Assembly: GCA_002946415.1 (NCBI GenBank) | Contig: NJPS01000039.1 | Coordinates: 462,606 to 526,605 of the forward strand | Reading direction: 5' to 3' | Source: Rutstroemia sp. NJR-2017a BVV2 | Lineage: Eukaryota > Ascomycota > Leotiomycetes > Helotiales > Rutstroemiaceae | Length of the DNA stretch: 64,000 bases | Part shown: positions 22,568-33,915 of the stretch, in pieces | Position numbering within the stretch: the first letter of the stretch is position 1 | How the letters are laid out: each line of letters begins with the position of its first letter | The notes under the pieces: model-generated | Seen by the model: the letters and a program-made list of their open reading frames with translations, nothing else | Databases searched by the model: none | Told to the model about the DNA's origin: nothing | Made by a program: the position numbers and the translations under genes

Positions 22568-24546
22568 CTACGATCTACCAAACCCGAACCAGCCCTTCTT
22601 CTGCGATTGTTGCTGCTGCTCCTGCTGCTCCGAAACTGGCGCTTCTTCCGCCGCATCCTCCACCTCCATCCCCTCATTCTCCACCCCTTTCACCGTTCTC
22701 CGCCCCGGGTACTCCACATAATTCCACGCCGCATCAAAGAACAGCGGTTTCACAGGGACAACCTCCACCTTTGGCGGATACTTGACGATATTCTTCAGAT
22801 CGACCACGCCATCGGCCGGATACTCGTGCAGACGTTCCACAAGCGGTTTCCTATAGATGGACTCCTCGCCAGCTTTCGGTATGGTTGATGTAAGGTTGGA
22901 GATCTCGACTAGAGCGCGCTGGCGCTGGAGTTCGCTTTGCAGGAGGGAGTGCAGGGATGCGGCTTCGGTGGGGGTGATGGTTAGGTTTGGGGGGGCGCTG
23001 GAGGAGCTGTCCATGGAGGTGGAGAGGTGGGAGTGCGCGGAGGAGCTTTTTTCGAAGGCGCGGGCGGTTAGGGCGAGGGCGTTTTGGGGTTTGGACATGA
23101 TTGCGTGGGAGCGGGCGAGGGTTAGACATCTGTTTTTGGGGGTTAGCTACAAGCAATGATAATAGCGACGGGGGATTTCTGCTTACTTGAGGGCTTGGAA
23201 ATAGCTATATTTGGCATCTAGCTCTTCCTGAAGAGTGGAATCTGCTGCGACACCAGGAAGCTCTTTGATGGATTCGACGCTTTGTAGAATGGCGTCGTAG
23301 AGGACAAGTTTCTCTCGTAATCTTGCGAGTTTGCGTCCTGTTGCCTCTTCTTGGGTAGGTCCTTGCTTGGCTCCTTTCTTTGATTGCGTGGGTGTGAAGT
23401 CTATTGCACCATCCCGTTCGCCCACCATGACTCTATTTCTACCTATACGCCATCCGATCATGTCATAGCTGACGGCTGTCCGTGTAATCAATAGACTCTG
23501 CATTCGCTTGTCGCCTTGACCCACACCCTCCGACGTTAATTCGTCTATCGCGTGCTTCGTGGCATCCACGGCATCTTGACTAGCAATAAGAATATCATCG
23601 TATGCAGCTCCTCTATCTTTGGGATTGTTGCTTCCCTCGGAAGATAGAAGCTTTGCTAAATTCAAAGACGCAGCTTTCACAACTCCGAGCGCAGAAGCAA
23701 TCGCAGCATCTTCCAAATCAACCGTTCGAGACCTCCAAGTTATAGTTTTGGGCGCATCAGCCGATTCGTTTGCATTTACCTTGACTTTCGCGGGCTCATC
23801 CTTCAGCGCATATTCATCGAACTTCTCCACTAGCGATACCAGTTCTGGGTCCGAAGGGAAGTTTTCCCGTGCTATGGCAGGTATAGCTAAAGTTCGTGGC
23901 ATCCCCAGCTTGTATGCTCCATATCGTATGCTAGGATCGACCGGTTCCGAAAGTAGGTCCTTGAATATGTCGCTTCTAATATCCTTGGAGAGTGCGGTAT
24001 ATATGACCCTAGCCTCAGAATAGCTTTTAACGCATGCTTCCCAACTTTGCTTCTCAAACTGCATAGCTCCAGAAAGTGCCGCTGCATATGCGCGTGCTTC
24101 CAAAACATCGCGATCGTTTGCCCCGGTGGCTGATTGGTCAGATAGAAGCTGGAGCAGGTGGTTTGCATATGTGGCAGATTTATGTAGACGTGAAATTATG
24201 TGCGATCGACTGGATCCAGTGATTCCTTTCGTATCGGCAGAGTGTACTTCTTTCATGGACATCGCATTGGCCCAGGCTCGTTCGGAGATGAGCAGTAGGA
24301 GGTAGACATATCTGTAGTTTGGTAAGTATCTATGCGCGTTGCAAATTGGTGTTCATACTCATGACTTTTAGCAATGTCCTCCACAGTAACTGGCCTGTTT
24401 GTATATTTTGCGCGGGGTTTGGTTGCAATTCCAAGTTTCTTGCGCAGATTATGAATTCGATTTGAAAGTTGACCTCGATAGCTTGCTGAATCCCCATATA
24501 ACTTTGCCTTGTCCCGTCCTTCGACGACAAATTTGGTGATCTCCAT
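22568..24546 (-). CDS. SRP68: Signal recognition particle subunit SRP68
   Basis: Part of the SRP ribonucleoprotein that targets nascent secretory proteins to the ER; SRP68 binds SRP RNA and SRP72. Three exons, 24546-24359, 24311-23187 and 23129-22568, give 624 aa. The start MEITKFVVEGRDKAKLYGD and the following YRGQLSNRIHNLRKKLGI with YLLLLISERAWANAM form the conserved N-terminal RNA-binding, TPR-like region. The middle has IGWRIGRNRVMVGE, and the C-terminal part has the signature VPVKPLFFDAAWNYVEYPG that in the family precedes the SRP72-binding tail. It ends in a Gln-rich stretch and KKGWFGFGRS. Introns are 47 and 57 bp. The gene is divergent from the PPR gene and convergent with niaD. Confidence 0.93.
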
Positions 24547-24988
24547 AACTTCGTGGTGTCAAGGTGATAATAAACTCACAATTGGAATTCAGATTGTGGG
24601 GTTCTGATTGATGGCCGACAGAAATGTGGATGACTAAGCTAGAGCTCCCGGGAAAAGAAAATGATGGACCGATCCCTGCTTGATATTTATCTTCATGAAT
24701 CTACAAGTCATTCATTTTTTCGCCGCTTCCTAATAGTCTACACCACGGATTGTGCCTTCTAGCGGATGGTCTACTACCAAGAACGCTTAAGGAAACCACT
24801 TACACTCCTTCCGTGAGTGTGTGAAGCATGTTTCACGGTTAGTAAGAAATTTGAAAACATTCTCTCTGCTAAAGAATTGACTGATAGATCTAGGTTTTTC
24901 TTTGCATTTTAGACCGGCACAACGGTGACCTTCGAGAATCGTCCACTTCGCAAACACAAATAATCCGAACTCCTCCTCCTGGTAGGGC
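24547..24988. promoter_or_regulatory. Divergent promoter region SRP68 / PPR gene
   Basis: 442 bp separating the two start codons on opposite strands, so both promoters must lie here. No individual element is identified. Confidence 0.5.
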
Positions 24989-27900
24989 ATGCTTGAGCGC
25001 ACGGCAGGATGTCTTGAAACAGGCAGTCTACGGCGCCTTCTACCAGGACCTCAACATTCTCTCCAAAGTCGACGCACTCTTCACGGCGGCTTCTGGTCTC
25101 ATAGTGCGGTTGATCTGGAACTCTCCCCGCTATGGCAGGTTATATTAAGAGCGGCAGATGCTGGAGAAAGGCCTCAAAACAAGTCGCCCAACCAGATTAC
25201 GTCAACTGCAAATGCTGGTGTTCTGCTAGATTTCCTCTACCCCGCGGGCACCATCAGACTTCTACGAAAATGTTCCAATTGGGGTACGGATAGAAAAAAT
25301 GGCAAGCAGCTCCGGCTTGGTGTGGGAAAGCTAGGCTGTCGACTATACTCCTCGTCATCTAAGGAACCTTCGCTAGCTCTGATCGCCACAGGTATCGATA
25401 CCAGTGAGACCGCCCAGGTTGAGAATGATAACCAGTCCAATATGGGGACATTGACCATTGAAAGTGTGTTCGGTGTGACGACCAAGTTTGATTACGAGGA
25501 GGTATGGCGAAAATATGAGCTTCTGGTGCTTGATTCTCCTGTTGAGAGAAAACTACGGCTTCAAGTTTTGGAATATCTGTCGACTTCAGATCGAATAGTG
25601 GATGCTGAGAGGGTCATCGCACTATTTGAACGAAGCGGGGAACGACGGGAGCGGCCGCGATACTATGAGATGGTTGTTCGGGCGCATCTGAGATTGCAGA
25701 ACCTCGTGACAGCCACCGAACTTTACCAGAGAATCTTCGAGAAATTGAAGATTCCGGCTGGATCGTCCGAGATTATGTTGTACCTCGTGAACTATGAGCG
25801 ATGGCCGGAAGCCTTTGAACTCTGGACAAAAGTCAAGTCATATCGCTACGACGTGATGAAGACCTTGAGGTCCAGCGGTGGTCTTTCTGAGAAAGGCCAT
25901 CTCTTAGCAGGTTTTGTCAATAAACTTGCAAAGTCAACCGAAATGCCTGATATACGACCATGGAAAGAATTTGCTGGAGCATTGATCGAGTCAATCGTAG
26001 TCAGCAAGCAGAACTTCGATGCTACGAGGTTTTGGACCCTTCTCAGACACCTTAGGGTATGGCGTCTTGAATCCTCCCAACTTTATTCAGAAGTAATTAG
26101 AATGCTACTCTCGCAGAAGCAGCCAAGACTCGCTGTTAGAGCTTACAGGAAAGCTCGAAAAAACGATAAAGTCCGCCTACCACGATCCATGTTAGATTCC
26201 ATTTTGAAAATTCACTTCGATGGCCATGATTTGATTGGTATGCAAGAAGTGTTTGCGGATTACTTACGCTTCAACTGGACTCCAAGTCGAATGTCCTACA
26301 AGCTCTGTATGACGGAGTTTGCACGTCATGGAGATGCCGAAACTGTTCATGCTGTGTTTGAGCAGTATGCCCAACGGTTTATATGGAAAAATAATCCGGC
26401 AATATCTGCTGATGACATCGCCCCACTCCTCAACGTACATGCCAAACGAGGTGAAATCGCAAAGGTGGTTGAGGTATTCGAGAGCATCGAAACCAAGTAC
26501 GAACTGAAACCAACGATTCTGTGCTACAATATTCTCATCAACGCGTATGCCAAGGTTCATGAATTTGATAAAGCCTTTCAAACCTTCGACACTGTTTTAC
26601 ACAGTGGGCCACGACTTCGTCCCGACGACTATACTTTCGGAACTATCATGGGAATTTGCTCTTCTGTTGGTGATTTGGAAAATGCCGTTCAAGTTTACAA
26701 GATGTCAGAAGACTACAACATTGAGAAAAGCGGTGCTATGATAAGCACTCTTGTCACAGCATTTATACAAGAGGCGCGCCTCGAGGAAGCCGAAAACATT
26801 TGTGAGGAGGCTCTGAAAATGTCGTTAAAGGGCTCCAACACACGCATGTGGAATTCTTTACTTGGTGCTTGGGCCATGCGATATGATCTCGCCAACGTCA
26901 ATCGAATCCTGCAACGAATGTCTGAAGTAAAAGTGGAATACGATGGCTTTACTTATGCTTCTCTCATGCAGGCGCTTGCAATGGTTGGTCAACCTCATCG
27001 GGCATATGAGATATTGCGAGATGTGATGCCTCAAGCTGGTGTGCTTATCACTAGTTTCCATTACGCGATTATCATGGGAGGTTTCGTGGCCCACCGTTAC
27101 TATAATCAAATACCGAAAGTCGAAGAGATGATGCTTGCTTCAAGGTTGAACAACACCGCGAGTACCAACTTTCTCGCCCTGAGAGCTGTTGCTCATGATC
27201 GGAAACTTTTCAAGGCAGGGACTGAAGATGAAAAATTCGATAGGGCCGTGGAATTATTTGAAGACCTTATCAAATCAGTAGATCCTCGTGAAATGGCTGA
27301 GACTGCTAGGAAAGGCATCGACTATGCCCCAATCGATATTGCATATTACTCTACGTTATTTCGATACATGATATTTGTCTTCGGTACATGTGGCAAATTT
27401 GACTCCGCGAATGAGCTATACGAGCGATTCGAAAGATCACTACCGAAGAACCTACCAGAGTCGAGTCGTGGTAACATTTTGCATTCTTTGATGGTTCTAA
27501 GGCTTCGAGAAGAGAATTATGAAGCTGTTGCCAAGATGTGGAAACAAGTTGTCTCTGATACTTTCAAGAAGGCTATAGTTGGCCTACCAAAATCCGTGCC
27601 AATCTCTTCCGCTTCCGATGAGCCAAAGGAACCAGATGCCGTAAAAAGGGTTCCAATAGCCTGGGAACTTTCTTTAAGTCGTCCATTAACAACATACATG
27701 CAAGCTCTTCTACAGCAAAGGAAGATGCAAGAGCTGATACGGACTGTCGAAGAAGTTCAAAAAATGGGCTTTCGGTTAACTCACAAGAATTGGAATGATT
27801 ATATCCAACATCTGGCCGCAGCTCGCCGTTGGAAGACTGCGTTTCAAGCATGCGAGGATATACTGATGCCTCAGTGGAAGGGCTGGGCACGAATCAGAGC

Positions 27901-28162
27901 TGAAAGTCCAGTACGTAATCGACTGCCGTTGGAACTTAGAAGAGAAGGGAAACTCGAAACTTCGCTTCGTCCAAGTACACATACGTTTCTTCATCTTCTG
28001 GCTAGTTTTCTTCAAATTCAAGCTTCGGCGGCCGAGTCGAGAGCTTCGAGATTAATTCTCGATGATTTGGAACATGATTGCCCAAGGACGCTACATGCTC
28101 TTAGGACTATGATCAGATCGAATGATGATTTGGAACGATTTTATTTGGGGGAGTCGGGTTGA
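24989..28162 (+). CDS. Mitochondrial pentatricopeptide-repeat protein (cya-5/Dmr1-like)
   Basis: A single frame of 1,057 aa. The N-terminus (MLERTAGCLETGSLRRLLPG, then SRRTLHGGFW) is Arg-rich and lacks acids early on, as expected for a mitochondrial presequence, and closely resembles the conserved start of a Pezizomycotina family that includes Neurospora CYA-5. Consecutive PPR-like helical repeats are visible from about residue 490 to 720, for example TILCYNILINAYAKVHEFDKAFQTFDTVL, in which each ~35-residue unit has Y/F-N-x-LI-x-A/G-(x)-A and a later A-x-x-(F/Y). Such proteins bind organellar RNA; CYA-5 is needed for cytochrome oxidase subunit I expression. The specific target here is inferred, not shown. 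No introns were needed. Confidence 0.85.
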   Translation: MLERTAGCLETGSLRRLLPGPQHSLQSRRTLHGGFWSHSAVDLELSPLWQVILRAADAGERPQNKSPNQITSTANAGVLLDFLYPAGTIRLLRKCSNWGTDRKNGKQLRLGVGKLGCRLYSSSSKEPSLALIATGIDTSETAQVENDNQSNMGTLTIESVFGVTTKFDYEEVWRKYELLVLDSPVERKLRLQVLEYLSTSDRIVDAERVIALFERSGERRERPRYYEMVVRAHLRLQNLVTATELYQRIFEKLKIPAGSSEIMLYLVNYERWPEAFELWTKVKSYRYDVMKTLRSSGGLSEKGHLLAGFVNKLAKSTEMPDIRPWKEFAGALIESIVVSKQNFDATRFWTLLRHLRVWRLESSQLYSEVIRMLLSQKQPRLAVRAYRKARKNDKVRLPRSMLDSILKIHFDGHDLIGMQEVFADYLRFNWTPSRMSYKLCMTEFARHGDAETVHAVFEQYAQRFIWKNNPAISADDIAPLLNVHAKRGEIAKVVEVFESIETKYELKPTILCYNILINAYAKVHEFDKAFQTFDTVLHSGPRLRPDDYTFGTIMGICSSVGDLENAVQVYKMSEDYNIEKSGAMISTLVTAFIQEARLEEAENICEEALKMSLKGSNTRMWNSLLGAWAMRYDLANVNRILQRMSEVKVEYDGFTYASLMQALAMVGQPHRAYEILRDVMPQAGVLITSFHYAIIMGGFVAHRYYNQIPKVEEMMLASRLNNTASTNFLALRAVAHDRKLFKAGTEDEKFDRAVELFEDLIKSVDPREMAETARKGIDYAPIDIAYYSTLFRYMIFVFGTCGKFDSANELYERFERSLPKNLPESSRGNILHSLMVLRLREENYEAVAKMWKQVVSDTFKKAIVGLPKSVPISSASDEPKEPDAVKRVPIAWELSLSRPLTTYMQALLQQRKMQELIRTVEEVQKMGFRLTHKNWNDYIQHLAAARRWKTAFQACEDILMPQWKGWARIRAESPVRNRLPLELRREGKLETSLRPSTHTFLHLLASFLQIQASAAESRASRLILDDLEHDCPRTLHALRTMIRSNDDLERFYLGESG

Positions 28163-29491
28163 GGGGTTTAGATGGTGGTTGCGATGGTAGTTGTGATGGT
28201 AGTTGCGATGGTTATGGGGTGGTTTGTATATAAATGTAAAACAATAGAATATTCATAGAATTGTTGAGATATGTTTAGTGGAAAACTCAACTTGGTATAA
28301 CAGTATAGAATTAGCTATGAATTATTTGTGCGACAGATGTACTCTTATCCGCGCCATCATAAAAATCCCGCCCGAGTAGAATTGTACATTTACCCCTCCA
28401 TTTGTGTGACTTGCGCCCGTAATATTTGCAGGATCAATCGACCGGGCTTGTATGCGACCGAGGAGATACTTCTCCGGTGTAGAAATAATAGGCTGGCGAT
28501 AATGTTCAAATAACAACTGTACAATAAAAAATTAGACTCTTTAGGATATTCGTCTGAAAAGAGTAGTCAGCTATAATAACATATTGTCCCAAATCGGCCG
28601 GTTTTTATCGCTTGCATATTATACTAGAATGCAGCACATCATCAAACAGGATTTGGGAATTGGTGATGTGTAGTTGAGAGAAGAGTGTAAGATTACAGAG
28701 GAAGGGGGAATTCAGTTCGTCGCCGATTTGTTTAATGACCCCGCGGCACTTGTCGAGAGCATATAACTCTACTGTACTATATTGGTTATAAACTATCTTG
28801 GAACTTGTGAATGTTTAAATTAATTATAAGCTTAAGATAGAAGCATGACTTTCATTTCATACTCTCCTTCCATCATGAGTGTTGTTGCTGTCTAGCTGTT
28901 AGTCGTTGCAATTTAGCATCGAAGGTTGGGGATAATGTTGTAATATTCTACTCGCTGACCTCGATCCACAACCCTATTAACCCGTCCTCCTATTATATAC
29001 TAAACGTCGGTTTCCCTCTCTGTATTTATATAAATCATATATCCAACCTGATTAGCACCGCATAGCCAGTGTCTAGGCTGTGGGTTTCGCGTGTGCTTGG
29101 GATAGGATAAGGAGGGGATGAAATGTAGAGTATAATGTTAATACTAATACTGAGATCTGTCTATCTATTGGTGAGATGAGTGTTTAATACTGCTGTCTGT
29201 CTGATAATTTAGTTAGATAGCTGCTTTGCCTCGACTATCCTCTCCCCTCAGCTCAACAACCACCTCCCTAAACCACAACCCAAACCCGCCCGACCATTAC
29301 CCCTACCCCTACCCCACCGTCCCATCATCATCATCATCATCATCATCCAACCCTCGCTCGCCTAACCCACCGCTAACTCTGCCCCCCACCCCACTAACCC
29401 CCCACCACACACAACCCATTTTCCCACTCCCACTTCCTTCTAATCATCTTCTTATTCCCCTATACCCTCCTTCTCCTCAACAACAAGACCT
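28163..29491. other. AT-rich intergenic region upstream of tRNA-Ile
   Basis: 1.3 kb with no supported gene. It begins with a short degenerate minisatellite of GATGGTRGTTGYGATGGT-type units (about 28171-28212) just after the PPR stop codon, and ends with a C-rich, pyrimidine/A stretch (29221-29480) containing a (CAT)n run near 29326. Confidence 0.5.
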
Positions 29492-29605
29492 GGTCGCTTA
29501 GCTCAGTTGGTTAGAGCGTGGTGCTAATATCATGTCGAGGCTGCAGTCCATGCTCCTCCCAGTGTGATAACGCCAAGGTCGCGAGTTCGACCCTCGTAGT
29601 GACCA
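29492..29605 (+). tRNA. tRNA-Ile (anticodon AAT) with a 40-nt intron
   Basis: The acceptor stem GGTCGCT pairs with AGTGACC (one G-T), with discriminator A at 29605. The D arm is GCTC...GAGC, the anticodon stem TGGTG/CGCCA encloses the seven-base loop CTAATAA with anticodon AAT at 29526-29528, and the T arm has loop TTCGACC. An intron at 29530-29569 interrupts the loop one base 3' of the anticodon, the canonical position for eukaryotic tRNA introns. All stems are intact, so this copy should be functional. A decayed relative lies 4.4 kb away on the other strand. Confidence 0.93.
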
Positions 29606-29609
29606 TTTG

Positions 29610-29614
29610 TTTTT
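29610..29614 (+). terminator. RNA polymerase III T-run terminator of tRNA-Ile
   Basis: Five T residues starting 5 nt after the tRNA 3' end, the usual Pol III stop signal. Confidence 0.7.
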
Positions 29615-29954
29615 CTCTTTTGGCTGTTTGGGTGTGTAGGGAGAGGTTTGAATGGGGGGTTGAGGGATAGGATTGTTTTTTTGGTAATACAGGAGGAGAT
29701 TGGTGTGGTGTGGCGGGTGTATGTGTGGGACGGTGAAAGGGTAATGGTTGGTGCGGAAGCGAGGGGGATAGGGGGCGCTGCTTTTGGGGGTTGGGGAGGG
29801 TTGGAGGGAGATTGACTTGGTTGTTTGCGAATAGGAATAAGATAAAGGGATTCATTGTACTTTTAATGTTCTCTTGTACTTTGATAATTATCTACTGTTT
29901 CATGTTTTCTGCGTCTTGTCGGAGGTGGGTATTTTGTTTGACGCTATTTTGTAT

Positions 29955-30325
29955 ATTTCGTTCATTTAATCTGCGAGTGAATTTTTGGTCGTGAAAAGAA
30001 TCAGTAGGTGATGGATTGGTTGGTAGTATAAGGTATATATAGGTTTGGCTTTCTGGTTCTGTTTCGTTCATGTAGAATCAAATCGTTCATTTTGTTCAGT
30101 AGGTCATGTCGTCAGCACGTAGGTTTTTAGTTGTGAAAAGAACTCATCTCATTGTAATTGAATCGGTTGGTGTCAAAAGTTACACACAGGTCTTGAATAT
30201 CTAGGCTGATATGTAAGTTACATTTCGTTCATTACACCTCATTTCGTCTCCACATGCTTTTTGCTCGTGGAAAGAACTCAACTCATTGCGATTGAATTAG
30301 TTGGTAGCAAAAGTTATTTGCGGGT
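29955..30325 (+). repeat. Three diverged tandem copies of a ~110-160 bp unit
   Basis: The landmark TTTCGTTCAT recurs at about 29956, 30063 and 30225. Each is followed after a variable spacer by GTGAAAAGAA or GTGGAAAGAA, and then by a GATTGAAT/GGTTGGT-type stretch with AAAAGTTA. Spacing between copies is roughly 107 and 162 bp. The order of landmarks is the same in all three although the copies have many point differences. Origin and function are unknown. Confidence 0.6.
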
Positions 30326-30726
30326 TTGGGATCGGAGGAATGAGCTAGCTATTCATATTATTCTTTGTATTTTTGAATTGGTTCTTCCATATATGTTCTT
30401 CCATCTCATTGCATCGCTGATCCGTACCAATTTCCCTGCGGTATTGAGCGTTTTGTCGGCACGCCTGTTCCGTATTGTTGTTTTAATAGTCCTAGCTTTC
30501 CTATATGAGATCAATCCTCGCGCTGTGAAGAATTTCAGCATGTTATCGAGTGTTGGCTAGTCCGTACTATCGTTTATCGTGTATCCTATTGCTTCTTGAC
30601 TCTCGTGGCTAGCTCTGATCCTCTCCGTCTGCTTTACTATCCTCCCTTTCTCCGTCACCTTCCCTTTCCTTCCTAATTCCCTTTCCCTCCCCCTCCCATC
30701 CCCTCCCCTCCTATCCCCTCCCCTCC

Positions 30727-32113
30727 TTACCCCCCCAACCCCCCCATCGCCCCCCTCCTCAAACTCGAAATCCCCATCTCCGCCACCCCCGCCACCGCAA
30801 ACCCCGCCGCCACACCCACATCCCTCACATACTCCAAATGCGCCTTCGTAACCACATCCCCACCTTTACAGATATCATCCGCCGGATCGCAGAACGTCAT
30901 CACTCGTTTCGGGTCCACCCCATTGATCGCAGTCCCGTTCATCGGGTCCCCGAAGAGGATTATGCTGTTGATTTTCGAGGTCGTGGTTGTGGGAAGAGAG
31001 GCCGTGGCTTTGTGGACTAGTTGCGCGCCTTGGGAGTAGCCGGAGAGGAGGAGGTGGGTGCGGGGGCAGTGGTGGAGGGTGCTGTTTATGAGGGTTGCCC
31101 TAGGGGGGGAAGGGGTTAGTTAGGGGGTGGTTGATTGGGTGGGATGGAGTGGGATAGAATGAGGGGGAGGTGGTATTGAACAAGGAGAGGTGGTGGCGGG
31201 GAAAGGTAGTGTTGAATGGGAGTGAGATGGTTTTGAATGTGCCGAGTGGAATTGGATCAGGTGAAATGGCATAGTATTCATTGACACTGATACGATGAAA
31301 CGTATAAAGTAAAGACGATGCAGCGAAGCGATGTGAAAGAGAGTGTCTATATGATGCGAAGTAAAGAGCAGCATAAACTTACATCGTCGCAGCACCCTTC
31401 TTATCTCCACCATCCAAGAATCCATTGATTGAAGCATCATAATCCACACCTTGAATCATCAAATTTCCTGTACCATTCATGTACGCAGCGAGGGCCGTAA
31501 AGAACGGAGGTCCTGTCAGGATTCCTACATTTCCTATCCAGTTGTCTCGTTATTAGCTTTATTCTTAAATTTATTTTCCTTTCCTCTTCATTCTCCGGAT
31601 TCTCTCCTTTCTAAACCTGTAGTTTTTACTTTCTTTCCTTTTCGCTTCTCTCCTTTCTAGTTTTTGTCTTCCACCTCCTTTCCTTGGACCTTCCCTTCCC
31701 TCCGTTCCCCCTCACCTCCTCTCTTCCCCTCCCCCACCCACCCAGGCATCCAAACCAAAGCAAAAACCACAACAAAAACAAAACCTACCCGGTTCCCCCG
31801 TCCCCCTCGCAAACACCACCATCATCGTCGCACAACTCCCATTCTTATCCAGCAAATCATTCTGCGTCACCACATTCCGTCGATCACCCAAAAACGTCGA
31901 CAACGTACTCGCACTCGTAAGATCGCCTCCTAATGTACCTAATTCGCCCAACACTGCTGAGAGATCTCTTTTCTTTGCCTTTGACGGAGTTGTTTCGAAT
32001 TTATGGCGGACAGATGAGATCGAAAAAGGAAACGAGTGGACTAGAGGTATTAGGAGAAACAGTTGAATGAAAAGGAATACGCTGATGGTGGAATTAGGAG
32101 AATATGCCATCAC
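30727..32113 (-). CDS. Secreted cutinase (serine esterase)
   Basis: Hydrolyses ester bonds of cutin or related lipid polymers outside the cell. Three exons, 32113-31789, 31524-31383 and 31099-30727, give 279 aa. Residues 1-27 form a signal peptide with a long hydrophobic core ending LVHS; a Lys/Arg-containing propeptide-like stretch (SKAKKRDLS) follows. The mature core has VFARGTGEPG (oxyanion region), catalytic Ser178 in GYSQG, Asp230 in CDPADDIC and His243 in HLEY. The Asp-His spacing of 13 equals that in the classical Fusarium enzyme. The C-terminus after His243 is longer than in small cutinases and hydrophobic, with a Gly-rich end. The two introns (264 and 283 bp) are about five times longer than most others here. 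Start choice between the two adjacent ATGs is open. Cutinases in plant-associated fungi aid penetration or saprotrophic growth; the role here is inferred. Confidence 0.9.
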
Positions 32114-33915
32114 AGATGGAGGTGAGAGAGAAGGGGCCGGCCTATCTCTTTCTATGGATTAATAGTTCTAAATCAAATAGAGGTAAAGAAAGAAATGATA
32201 AAGGAAATAAAGAAATCTCTTGGCATGCGACTTTGCAGATAGACGAGAAGCATTGTATAAGTAAGTAAGAAGAGAAGCTTGAAGTTTCAAAGAGCTCATG
32301 GTTAAGCCACCTGGCCACCATGCAGAATGAGATGTATGGGTAATGAAGATTCTCATCTTCATCTGAACATCCAAACCAACCATTCGATCAATAGAAGTTT
32401 GAGAAAGAGAGACGAAAAGTCCAAGAAGAGTGCCTGTTCGCGAGTGTTGTTTGATGTTTGAGATGGACGCATGGATGAGGGAGGTGGTGTGAAACGCGGA
32501 AGATTTGAGATGGTGGGTGAGATTGCCGAATGGATGGATGTCTTTGGACTGGAGACTTAAGGGTGCTTGTTAATAATGTTTTTGGATACTATCTGTTTTT
32601 CTTCAGAAGAAGTAGATATTCTTGTTCGCGAAGCAGAAGTATCATCTCACCTCCATCTAGCCCATCCATTACCTCTCTCATTAGTCAATTCCGATGGCTC
32701 TTCGTCTACCGTCCCCCTTGGAAATACCCGCTTGTATGCGGTATGCAAGCAAAAAGCTCTTCAGCGTCAACAGCCATCGGCATCATCAATGCAGAATTAG
32801 TAATCCAGCATTAGCAACGCAGAACTCAATGTTCCGAAAGTAAGATATGACTCTTCTTACCGAATCGTTCTCGACCCCACCAGCAAAGCCATCAAGCATA
32901 GAATCGGGAAACGAAAGAAAATCAATGGCTTTTCAAGTAATCGTGTGATGTGATGTGCTGTGTTTAAGAAAAAGCTGCATTCATATATAGTACATGATTG
33001 GTCAATTGATATGACTCTTTTTCACCATTTTCGACTTCGCGTTCGGCTTTTTACAAGTTGTGGAGGCAAGTAGAAATAGGGTAGAGTACTCAACGGGATA
33101 AGGCACGGCAAGGTAAGGTTAAAAAAGGCAGTGAGAAGACTCACATCTAAAATAAACACACCTCATCCTTTACTCCCTCCGTATAACTCAACCAACCCAC
33201 ATCCAATCCAATCCCGTTACAGCGGTTCGGTTCGGTACAGTATATTCCCCGTTGACACGGCATTGGTGCGGCGTAGACTATGAACGGAGTTGGGCACGGA
33301 GTTGGGTACGGAGTTGTTGCTTACCGATACATACTTCTTCTACTCTCCGTTGCTTATATGACAAATCTATTCCGTGCCAACGCGGACTTCAATGATTTGT
33401 GATAATGACGGCGACGGTGAGGAGAGGGGATTAGGCAGCACACCTTGATGGATGGGATATGGAGAGGGAGATGCGGGTTTCGTGGACGATTGCGTTGGTG
33501 ATCTGCTGGTGTTGGGGTTAGTGCTGAGGGTAGAACTATGGGGTGTGTAGTCCGTGTGGATGGAAGGTAGAGACAGGTATGACTGGTACCTGCATATGAT
33601 GTGGTGCTAGGCGGTGTTTACGTATGAGTACAGTAAGTTTACGTTGTGTGTGTGTGTGTATGTACTCCGCTTGGTATAATCATAGACCGTAGGTCTGTAG
33701 ATCCACGGCTCTTCCAAGCCTTGCGTAGAGTGCTTATACAACTTTCACCTGTATTCACCTGTATTCACCTATATCCCATCAACCATCAACCATCACCTTA
33801 ATCCTAATTTCATAGAATCTTAAAAAGACCTATAATATCCACAAAATGCACCGTATACAGATACTAACTCACCCCCCTTCCAAACATCCATCCGATACAC
33901 TTGTCAAAAAACATA
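32114..33915. other. Gene-free region upstream of the cutinase gene
   Basis: 1.8 kb serving as the cutinase 5' region. Frames at 32530-32814 are short and motif-free. A GGTTCGGTTCGG-type run is seen near 33231, and a (GT)n run near 33645. No gene is supported. Confidence 0.5.

Larger units (their letters stand above)
29606..30726. other. Intergenic region between tRNA-Ile and the cutinase gene
   Basis: 1.1 kb. Apart from the tRNA terminator and the diverged tandem repeat at 29955-30325 I see no gene. A 99-codon frame at 30261-30560 overlaps the repeat and has no recognisable motif. Confidence 0.5.

Noticed and set aside
29511..29855. 114-codon minus-strand frame over the tRNA gene
   Set aside because: Includes the antisense of the tRNA; a well-known kind of spurious ORF.
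30261..30560. 99-codon hydrophobic frame
   Set aside because: Overlaps the third copy of the diverged tandem repeat and is AT-driven hydrophobicity without a motif.
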